A stretch of DNA of 48,996 nucleotides from contig JAKBRL010000003.1 of assembly GCA_021845465.1 (NCBI GenBank), positions 1 to 48,996 on the forward strand, in the 5' to 3' direction. This document shows, in pieces, positions 43,007 through 48,996 of this stretch (positions within the stretch are counted from its first letter, which is position 1; every line of letters begins with the position of its first letter). Below the pieces are notes generated by a model. The model did no database searches. It was not told the DNA's origin and saw only the letters and a list, made by a program, of their open reading frames with translations. The position numbers were made by a program, and so were the translations under genes. The DNA comes from Microcaldota archaeon. Its GTDB lineage: Archaea; Micrarchaeota; Micrarchaeia; Micrarchaeales; CABMGC01.

Positions 43007-43563
43007 TTTTGCACCTTATTGGAGTTTTCTTTTTCCAAGGCAGAATAAGCTTTTTTCAATATTTCTGTTTCCTCAGGCATAAATATCTCAGAATTAATAA
43101 ATTTTTTATTTTCCACAAAGAATTCCAGTGCTGATATGCGTTCTTGCTTTTGCGCTGCTGTTAGATCGAGTATCTCTGCAGGATCCTTTATGGACATTTT
43201 ACTGCCTGCATCTGGAAACCAGTTCCGGAATATTTTTGCGTTGGCTACAGTCAAGGATATCTGTGATACTGAGAGTAGAAATTTCTTTATCTCTTCCATT
43301 CGCTCAATTATATGGGTATTAGCCTCTTTCCCGCTTTCTACAGATGAGACAAGATTTTGATATCTGTGATAGAGGTTTTCTTCGTCTGCGATGAGCTTCT
43401 CCATAATGAATAGATCGCGCTCGGCTTCGGCATTTGTCTCGGAGGAGGCAGCAAAATTTCCATCGACCTTTATGGTGCCGGATTTTATCTGGCTGCGCAG
43501 AAGTTCAAGCGCCGATTCCATAAGAATCCGTTCTGCCTTGGATAGTATCTCCTCTGCAATCAT
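43003..43563 (-). CDS. Unknown helical protein upstream of endonuclease IV
   Basis: 186 residues, almost all helical, Glu/Lys/Ala-rich (EEILSKAERILMESALELLR, LFIMEKLIADEENLYHRYQN, AQKQERISALEFFVENKKFI). No enzymatic motif seen and no family recognised. It overlaps nfo by four bases, so it is co-expressed with it; a partner or regulator of the repair group is possible. An acidic, coiled-coil-like middle suggests protein-protein contact. Confidence 0.62.
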   Translation of the reverse strand: MIAEEILSKAERILMESALELLRSQIKSGTIKVDGNFAASSETNAEAERDLFIMEKLIADEENLYHRYQNLVSSVESGKEANTHIIERMEEIKKFLLSVSQISLTVANAKIFRNWFPDAGSKMSIKDPAEILDLTAAQKQERISALEFFVENKKFINSEIFMPEETEILKKAYSALEKENSNKVQK

Positions 43564-43657
43564 CCATGCCGGCGTATCGTCCAGTTCATTACCTCGAGTA
43601 TAGTTTTAGCATTATGAATTGGCAGGAAAAAGATAAAAATAGATCAGAGGGTTTTTA

Positions 43658-44269
43658 TTATTGCCTCTTTAGGGCTTTCTTTTTCAAAGCTGACTTCTGT
43701 TTATACATGTTGGAATCTGCAAGTCCGAAAAGGAATTCTTTTATACTGCTTGAAGATATGTATGACTTGTTTAGGTGTGAGGTGCTTGACCAGCCTATTG
43801 AGAGGCCTATGCCTGATTTTTCTGCAAGATCATGAAGCCTTCTTTCGAATGGGCGCCCATTTTCTATTCCGGTAAGAATTATTGCGAATTCGTCTCCACC
43901 TATCCTGAAGGCATAGTCATTGTTTCTTATAGTATGTTGCATTACCCTCGCTGCTGATTTTATTAGATTGTCTCCTTTTTCATGCCCCTCGATGTCATTT
44001 GCTTTCTTAAGGTCATTTAGGTCTATTATTGCAATGGTAAATTTTTTGCCTGATGTAAGGTAATCACATATTGCGGATTCGAATATTTCGTTGAATGCCA
44101 TTTTGTTTCCTAGTTCAGTCATAGAGTCAGTAGTTGAGACTCTTTTGAGCCTTTTTATCTCTTCTTCTAGTTGCATTACCTGTTTGCTCATCTTTTCATT
44201 CTCCCTTAATACGTCTTCCAAAGCAATTTTCAGGGTTCGGTTTGACTCAACAAGCTTATGTTTTTTCAT
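43658..44269 (-). CDS. GGDEF-domain protein (probable diguanylate cyclase)
   Basis: 203 residues. Residues 1-44 form a coiled coil (LEDVLRENEKMSKQVMQLEE), then the domain: DSMTELGNKMAF entry, metal Asp83 in IAIIDLNDLKKAND, and G124-G-D-E-F128 in FRIGGDEFAII. An RxxD motif, R115-N-N-D118, stands exactly five residues before GGDEF, where the product-inhibition I-site lies in active cyclases. With all key residues intact, c-di-GMP synthesis is plausible. Such proteins are rare in archaea. It heads the minus-strand repair group, 94 bases before the next gene. Confidence 0.87.
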   Translation of the reverse strand: MKKHKLVESNRTLKIALEDVLRENEKMSKQVMQLEEEIKRLKRVSTTDSMTELGNKMAFNEIFESAICDYLTSGKKFTIAIIDLNDLKKANDIEGHEKGDNLIKSAARVMQHTIRNNDYAFRIGGDEFAIILTGIENGRPFERRLHDLAEKSGIGLSIGWSSTSHLNKSYISSSSIKEFLFGLADSNMYKQKSALKKKALKRQ

Positions 44270-44374
44270 TTATTGTACCATGGATGGCAGTTGCCACCTG
44301 ATATAATCCTGTTTTTCAGATATATAAGTATTCCATATTTGATGTCTTCAAGGCTTATTTGCAGCGGAGTCAGA

Positions 44375-44385
44375 TTATTATATTT
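44375..44385 (+). promoter_or_regulatory. TATA box of the HemK-like methyltransferase
   Basis: TTATTATATTT, centred 25 bases before the ATG at 44405: a leaderless transcript. This supports the short start over the longer frame beginning at 44258. Confidence 0.5.
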
Positions 44386-44404
44386 CAGTTGGCAAACAAT
44401 AAAC

Positions 44405-45025
44405 ATGGAGTATATGGGCATGGAGATACGCACGGAAGAAGGTGTCTACAAACCTTCTGACGATTCCTTTCTTTCTGCACAGATGATAGCCGAATGCCTG
44501 CCATTCTTGGATGAAGCAAAATCAAATGTTATTGATGTTGGGACCGGATCCGGAATCCTGGGCCTGGTCGCAGCTAACTTTATGAAAAAAGGCCATATTA
44601 TTTTCCTGGACGTTGATGAGAATGCGTTGAAGCTTGCTGCGGAGAATTTTGATTTGAACAGGAAGAAGCTCAATGTGGTTGCCAGATTCATTAAAAGCGA
44701 CCTTTTTTCTAAAATACCTAAAGGTATGAAATTCGGTATGATAATATTCAATGCACCTTACTTAAGAAATGAAAAACCGGATGAAGAAATGGAGTATAAT
44801 CCATGGAGCGGCGGAACTACTGGAATAGAGGTTTCAGTAAGATTCCTCTCGGAAGCAAGAGAGCACTTGGATGATAAAGGGATTATAATACTTAATGCCA
44901 GTTCTTTAGGCAATCTGGAAGTTCTTGCAAAAAATATTGAAAGTATGGGTTTCAAGATCATAAACAGGAAGGCTGTCCACATCTTTTTTGAGGACATTGT
45001 ATCCCTTGCCATTGCAAGCAGGTAA
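44405..45025 (+). CDS. HemK2/Mtq2-like protein glutamine methyltransferase
   Basis: 206 residues. The opening EGVYKPSDDSFLSAQMI matches the archaeal/eukaryotic Mtq2 type, the SAM loop is VIDVGTGSGILGLVAANF, the acidic loop IIFLDVDENALKLAAENF, and the catalytic N-P-P-Y appears as N-A-P-Y in IIFNAPYLRNEKPDEE. In the family this methylates the Gln of the GGQ motif of release factor aRF1. The second Pro is kept; the first is Ala, a mild change. Divergent from the GGDEF gene. Confidence 0.86.
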   Translation: MEYMGMEIRTEEGVYKPSDDSFLSAQMIAECLPFLDEAKSNVIDVGTGSGILGLVAANFMKKGHIIFLDVDENALKLAAENFDLNRKKLNVVARFIKSDLFSKIPKGMKFGMIIFNAPYLRNEKPDEEMEYNPWSGGTTGIEVSVRFLSEAREHLDDKGIIILNASSLGNLEVLAKNIESMGFKIINRKAVHIFFEDIVSLAIASR

Positions 45026-45052
45026 TTGAGGCGTGCTTGTTTCTTGAACAGT

Positions 45053-45502
45053 TTATGCATGCTGGTTTATGCACTGTGGTGAATTCACCATATGTGAGAA
45101 AACACAGGTAGGGGGGCTGGAGGAGGCTTGCGCCTCCTTTATGATTTGCTGCTTTTTCTTCTTTCCGTAGAAATATGCGGCCTCTTTATGTCCGATTATC
45201 CCTGACATCTCCAATGAGGCCGTAACTTCCCTGATGGATCTATGCCTTAGCAGGTCAGATATGCAATCTAGTACCATATCTGCCTTTGCAGAAAGTTCTG
45301 CTTCAGGCCAAGACCGCTCATAGTCGCTTATTGTAGATATTATCTCCTTATATCTATCCATAAGCGATACCAGAAGCTCTTTGCGCAGCTTTTCATTTTT
45401 CCCAGTCCCATAGTTTCCACTACCCGTGTTTTCACCCAGAAAGAGATACAGACATGACCTGCCCCTGCCGTTCTTATATAGCGTTGGCTCGCATTTCTGC
45501 AA
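45053..45502 (-). CDS. Unknown protein, Cys-containing, with a helical core
   Basis: 149 residues starting at TTG 45502 (LQKCEPTLYKNGRGRSCLYL). The middle is helical (KLRKELLVSLMDRYKEIIST, ADMVLDCISDLLRHRSIREV) and ends KKKKQQIIKEAQASSS followed by a short Cys-bearing end. No family recognised. Near the 3' end a hairpin GGAGGC-GCAA-GCCTCC is embedded in the frame (about 45122-45138), so the coding end after that point is less certain. An A/T-rich TATA-like block (TACTTAAATATATAA) lies just upstream. Confidence 0.5.
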   Translation of the reverse strand: MQKCEPTLYKNGRGRSCLYLFLGENTGSGNYGTGKNEKLRKELLVSLMDRYKEIISTISDYERSWPEAELSAKADMVLDCISDLLRHRSIREVTASLEMSGIIGHKEAAYFYGKKKKQQIIKEAQASSSPPTCVFSHMVNSPQCINQHA

Positions 45503-45561
45503 TTATATATTTAAGTATAAGAATAAATATCTTACTACTCTTAATTATACTTAAGTAATAG

Positions 45562-45575
45562 ATTTATATATTTTT
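45562..45575 (+). promoter_or_regulatory. TATA box candidate for the small RNA
   Basis: ATTTATATATTTTT lies about 25 bases before the first hairpin of the candidate RNA at 45590. On the plus strand no protein-coding start follows, which fits an RNA-only transcript. Confidence 0.4.
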
Positions 45576-45589
45576 CCTGGAGTATTATA

Positions 45590-45650
45590 GTGTCAGGCGT
45601 AGTCTGACACACCCAGAAAGGGAGGCAGGAACCTGCCTCCTTCTTTTTTT
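45590..45650 (+). ncRNA. Candidate small RNA with two hairpins and a T-run
   Basis: GTGTCAG (45590-45596) pairs with CTGACAC (45604-45610) around a 7-base loop. GGAGGCAGG (45621-45629) pairs with CCTGCCTCC (45632-45640), directly followed by TTCTTTTTTT (45641-45650), the shape of an intrinsic terminator on the plus strand. A TATA-like block precedes it. The alternative is a terminator for the convergent or neighbouring minus genes, but the T-run is on the plus side and no plus-strand gene ends here. Confidence 0.5.
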
Positions 45651-45695
45651 GAGTCGCTGCCTTTATTTTTTCTAGGAGCCGATTATCGAGTATGC

Positions 45696-47024
45696 TTAGC
45701 TTTTGTTCCTTCCTAACCTGCTGTGGGCCTTGCCCAATTCCCTGGAGAACTGTGCAGCAAGAAGATTGAGTTCTCCTGCCAGTACTGTCGATGCGATTAT
45801 TTCGGCAAGCTTCAGCGAGTTTGAGCCTTTGGTCTTGCCGCTTCCCGATGCGCCCAGTATAGAAAGTGCCTCTTTTTGTGTTGGAAGGCCTGAACCGCCG
45901 CCGACTGTGCCTACCTCTATGGAAGGCATTGTGACGGATATGTGGAGTTTTCTTCCTTTTAGTTCGGTGATGGTGAAACAGCTGCTGCTTTCAACCACCT
46001 GTGCTATGTCCTGGCCTGTAGCTGCAAAGACAGCCGCCACCATGTTGGCTGCATGCCCGTTTAGGTTGTTGCTTCCTGCCCTTACACTTCCCAGAAGGTT
46101 TTTCTTGAGGTTTAGGTTATGTATGCCTTCAGGAGTCGCTTTCAACATTTCGCGTGTTGTCTCTTCTTCCAGGATGGCCTCTGCGATCACACTCTTTCCT
46201 CTGCCAAATAGGAGATTTATTGAGGAGTTTTTCTTGTCTGAACACATGTTGCCGCTGATTGAGACTAGCCTTGCCTTCTTAAAATTGCTCTCTATATATT
46301 CACATGCGGCTTCACTCGCTATTGTAACCATATTCATGCCCATTGCGTCTCCGGTATCGAATGAGAACCTGAGCCAGACATTTGCACCCATTACAAACGG
46401 CATTACATCAATAAGTTTGCCGTGTGAGGTGGTAGCCTCTGCAGCTGCCTTCACTGCCTCATGGTTTTCTCTTACCCATGCGAGGAAATCTGAAACTTCT
46501 GCTATTGAATCGAATTCGAAGACAGGCGCCCTTGTCATTGCATTCTTGATTACTATAGTCTTTACTCCGCCTGAAGAGGTTATGGCTTTCATGCCCCTAT
46601 TCACACTGGCTATCAAAGCGCCTTCAGTAGTAGCCATAGGCACATAAAATTCGCCTTTTGCATACTCTCCTTTTATTAGTATTGGGCCTGCAATCCCAAG
46701 TGGCATTTGTGTATAGCCTATGACATTTTCTGCATTTTTGCCTGATATTAGGGAATAATCGAGATTTGATGAGCCTATCGCACTTAAATCCGTACCGGCT
46801 GTTCGCTCTATGAAATGCCTTCTTGCAGCAGCTGCGCTTTCAGGATCAATGTATGACTCCAGCTTGTGCATTGGAATATTATTCTTTAGTGCAGTTGAAA
46901 GCAGTTCGCCCATCTTTTCATTGTGGGGTTTCGCCGATGCGAGTATTCTTGCAAAAGCCCGGTTGGCTTTGCTACTGAGGTCTGATGAACTTTTACCGTG
47001 GTTTTTCATGTTTCCTGCTGCCAT
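45696..47024 (-). CDS. hmgA: 3-hydroxy-3-methylglutaryl-CoA reductase, class I
   Basis: 442 residues. Catalytic residues: Glu134 in MATTEGALIAS, Lys264 in SGNMCSDKKNS, Asp339 in ATGQDIAQVVESSSCF, His434 in GKAHSRLGR. The NADP loop is DTGDAMGMNM (226-232). This makes mevalonate from HMG-CoA, the entry to archaeal isoprenoid lipids. No membrane segment, as usual in archaea. A plain class I enzyme by motif order; the first 25 residues are a polar extension. Its stop is followed by the small-RNA region. Confidence 0.96.
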   Translation of the reverse strand: MAAGNMKNHGKSSSDLSSKANRAFARILASAKPHNEKMGELLSTALKNNIPMHKLESYIDPESAAAARRHFIERTAGTDLSAIGSSNLDYSLISGKNAENVIGYTQMPLGIAGPILIKGEYAKGEFYVPMATTEGALIASVNRGMKAITSSGGVKTIVIKNAMTRAPVFEFDSIAEVSDFLAWVRENHEAVKAAAEATTSHGKLIDVMPFVMGANVWLRFSFDTGDAMGMNMVTIASEAACEYIESNFKKARLVSISGNMCSDKKNSSINLLFGRGKSVIAEAILEEETTREMLKATPEGIHNLNLKKNLLGSVRAGSNNLNGHAANMVAAVFAATGQDIAQVVESSSCFTITELKGRKLHISVTMPSIEVGTVGGGSGLPTQKEALSILGASGSGKTKGSNSLKLAEIIASTVLAGELNLLAAQFSRELGKAHSRLGRNKS

Positions 47025-47111
47025 TCTATGCCCGTTCTTATCTATTTGATAGATGCTTCAAATTTATATGCATTGCCAAATGGTCCGGATCTGGTTTGTC
47101 TTGCCTTTTTG

Positions 47112-48996
47112 CTACTTGAATCCTTTCTGCTGCGGCCTTTTTAGGTAGATAACTACCAGGATTATTATAATCACAATAATAATTGCCCATAGGACAACCG
47201 ACCCGCTTGAATTGTTCACGGTGTGTGAAGGAAGAACTGCCAGGAGGCCCACTATCGGATCGGAAGGTATCTCAAAAGATACTTGGCATGTGGAATTGTT
47301 TATGCGATAGTTGGGAATTGGCTTCCAAGTGGAATTCTCAAGTATGTATGGGCTGACAGATTTGAATCCGGCATTGCAGGAATAACCCAAGGTCATATTC
47401 AAAGTCATGCCTTTGGATGAATTTGAATACAGGGTAATATTAATTGCAGATATTACCTTCGTGCCTGCAGGTGGAGGTGTAGAGATGTTTGTTGCGTTGA
47501 TTATCTTCATTGAGAATGGGCCTGTCTGATTTTCTGAAGATATGCCTATCAGCGCTTTCTCATTGGTGGAGTTTATTTCGACTGTAATGTTCTTTGATAC
47601 GGAGAGATTATTTAAGTTGGTGGAGGCTTGGTTGCGGAGATTTATCAAAAGGACTTTTGGCAGTTGCTGTTTGTTCTGTGAAGGTTTTGAGATGTTTTCT
47701 GGTGGGCTTATAGCGAACGTGTAGGATATGCTTGCATTGGTATAATTCCCGTTTCCTTGGGTTGCAAAGTGGAAGGTATAGTTTCCAGGCAGACTTACAT
47801 TGTCAGTTATTATTGTAGAGGTATTGCCTACAAGGATATTGTTTAGGTATAGTTCGGCTTTAAGCTGATTCCCAAGAGTAGAGATTTCAGCTTCTGTAGT
47901 ACATATGTTGGGAAGGGAAGCATTATATTGAGAATCTCCGCATTCCTTTACAAATTCAAGGATGGGTTTTTCCTTAGTTACTGTAATAGTAACATTGGGG
48001 GTTTTTGTAACATTTTCGGTGTTTGCCGTTTCCGAGTAGATGATTGTTCTTCCGCCCCCTATCAGAGTGTAGTTGCTTCCGCAGCTGTCGGTCATTCCAA
48101 CCCCATATACGTTATCCGCAAAGTTGTATGACCTGCCTCCTGAAGTGAAGCCGCATGCAAATGAGAATACCACATACTCAGGACTTGTTACTGAGATTAT
48201 TGCAGGCATCTGGTTCTGCATGTATTGGTTTGTGGAAATAACCTTCCCTGAAGATGAGAGAAGGTATGCGGTCACAACCGGAATATTTGAAGTTGAAGTG
48301 TTAGAGACGCTGTCATTTATTTTAACATTGAAGATCTCGGGTGCAGATGATGGTGTGGAAGGTGCAGGAGGAGAATTTACTTGGACATAGACCGGAGATG
48401 CTGTTTCGCTGCTTTCAATTCCGGTGTTAAGCACCACAAGGTTAGTACTGTCTGCCACGTATACTGTTTTACCTGATGATGAGATGGTAATGCCATTTGG
48501 AACGGAAAGCCCGAATGAGGTTGTTGAAAGATAGCTGTAGTTTGCTCCTGTAGAAGTGTTTATTATAGATATTCCTGCATTATTGTTTGCAATGTAGACA
48601 TATGCTCCTGAAGGAGAGAATACTATTCCGCGTGGGGCGTTGAATCCTGCAGGAAGTGCACCAGTAATGGTGTTGCTTGAGATGTTTAAAATCACTACAT
48701 TTGAGGATCCTTGATTTGATACGTAAGCATATGCGCCTGACGGTGCGAGCTTAATCCCGAATGGATCAGATAATGCTCCTGAAAATATGGTATAAATTAT
48801 AGTATTTGTAGAAGTACTTATTATGCTTAATGTACTATTTCCATTATTTGCCTCATATGCATATGTGCCGAATTTGTTGAAAGCGGTTGAAGTAGAATAA
48901 GGATATACACTATTAATTACAGCCTCGTTTATGGATCCGGTGATGGTGTTTGTAGATGTATTCATGATAAATATATTTGAACCGCCAGAATCGCTT
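47112..48996 (-). CDS. Beta-propeller surface protein (N-terminus outside window)
   Basis: Open to the right edge. At least four YVTN/YncE-type blades are visible (PFGIKLAPSGAYAYVSNQGS, PRGIVFSPSGAYVYIANNNA, GITISSSGKTVYVAD), each about 42 residues. Then a Cys domain (VFSFACGFTSGGRSYNFADN), an Ig-like repeat (LYLNNILVGNTST... GNYTNASISYTF), the domain ending STCQVSFEIPSDPIVGLL and one membrane helix (LWAIIIVIIIILVVIYL) with basic tail. It is the better-preserved paralogue of the 19087 gene. The ATG at 48965 is internal; frame continues SDSGGSNIFI upstream. Confidence 0.85.
   Translation of the reverse strand, partial: SDSGGSNIFIMNTSTNTITGSINEAVINSVYPYSTSTAFNKFGTYAYEANNGNSTLSIISTSTNTIIYTIFSGALSDPFGIKLAPSGAYAYVSNQGSSNVVILNISSNTITGALPAGFNAPRGIVFSPSGAYVYIANNNAGISIINTSTGANYSYLSTTSFGLSVPNGITISSSGKTVYVADSTNLVVLNTGIESSETASPVYVQVNSPPAPSTPSSAPEIFNVKINDSVSNTSTSNIPVVTAYLLSSSGKVISTNQYMQNQMPAIISVTSPEYVVFSFACGFTSGGRSYNFADNVYGVGMTDSCGSNYTLIGGGRTIIYSETANTENVTKTPNVTITVTKEKPILEFVKECGDSQYNASLPNICTTEAEISTLGNQLKAELYLNNILVGNTSTIITDNVSLPGNYTFHFATQGNGNYTNASISYTFAISPPENISKPSQNKQQLPKVLLINLRNQASTNLNNLSVSKNITVEINSTNEKALIGISSENQTGPFSMKIINATNISTPPPAGTKVISAINITLYSNSSKGMTLNMTLGYSCNAGFKSVSPYILENSTWKPIPNYRINNSTCQVSFEIPSDPIVGLLAVLPSHTVNNSSGSVVLWAIIIVIIIILVVIYLKRPQQKGFK

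Noticed and set aside
45110..45140. GGAGGC-GCAA-GCCTCC hairpin as a terminator
   Set aside because: It lies within the 45053 frame and has no strong T-run after it on the minus strand; noted only as a reason for doubt about that gene's end.
45703..46647. 314-codon plus-strand open frame opposite hmgA
   Set aside because: HMG-CoA reductase on the other strand has all catalytic motifs; the plus-strand frame is a by-product of its codon pattern.

Overview
The window is archaeal chromosome, most likely from a DPANN-type lineage such as Micrarchaeota (inference). Evidence: the gene order rps19e - PDCD5 - rpl39e - rpl31e - aIF6, an aIF5A - rps24e - rps27ae operon, Hel308, archaeal-type IleRS, class I HMG-CoA reductase, TATA boxes about 25 bases before many starts (leaderless transcripts), AGA/AGG and ATA codon preference, and many Ser/Thr/Asn-rich surface proteins with a single C-terminal membrane anchor. 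No cell-division or replication-origin locus is seen.

Layout. 1-1889: minus-strand ribosomal/translation operon, cut at the left edge inside aIF6. 2140-4197: two unrecognised genes, a palindromic structure resembling an IS200/IS605 end, and a small zinc-finger gene. 4247-8826: ileS diverging from a lipid phosphatidyltransferase and a GT2 glycosyltransferase. 8891-10539: aIF5A/S24e/S27ae operon followed by a CPBP protease. 10705-19000: ferritin-VIT1 iron protein, PLD-like membrane protein, a membrane-bound winged-helix/DUF4382 regulator, sulfatase-like enzyme, MFS transporter and GT-C glycosyltransferase. 19087-28570: accessory zone with a damaged surface protein, a decayed DDE transposase, a frameshifted methyltransferase, an integrase fragment, an AT-rich two-gene cassette ending in a PIN-domain protein, a mini C2H2 zinc finger, a gene split by an in-frame stop, an element-borne surface protein operon and a broken winged-helix gene touching the 3' end of tRNA-Thr(UGU). 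This is best read as a degenerate integrated element at that tRNA. 28613-39855: housekeeping (SpeD, Hel308, S3Ae, S15, MTA phosphorylase, presenilin-like protease, Sua5, K+ channel, aldo/keto reductase). 40023-45025: Nudix, then a minus-strand group GGDEF protein - helical protein - endonuclease IV - HerA-like ATPase fused to a nuclease-like domain, diverging from a HemK-like methyltransferase. 45053-48996: unknown gene, candidate small RNA, hmgA, and a beta-propeller surface protein running off the right edge.

Links between genes. SpeD (decarboxylated AdoMet), MTA phosphorylase (recycling the by-product) and aIF5A (whose hypusine comes from spermidine) form a plausible polyamine-to-translation thread. 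The most notable items are the archaeal GGDEF protein with intact active and inhibitory sites, the HerA-nuclease fusion in the same gene group, the transmembrane winged-helix regulator, a nearly identical low-complexity tail on two unrelated ribosomal proteins, and the decayed element at tRNA-Thr.
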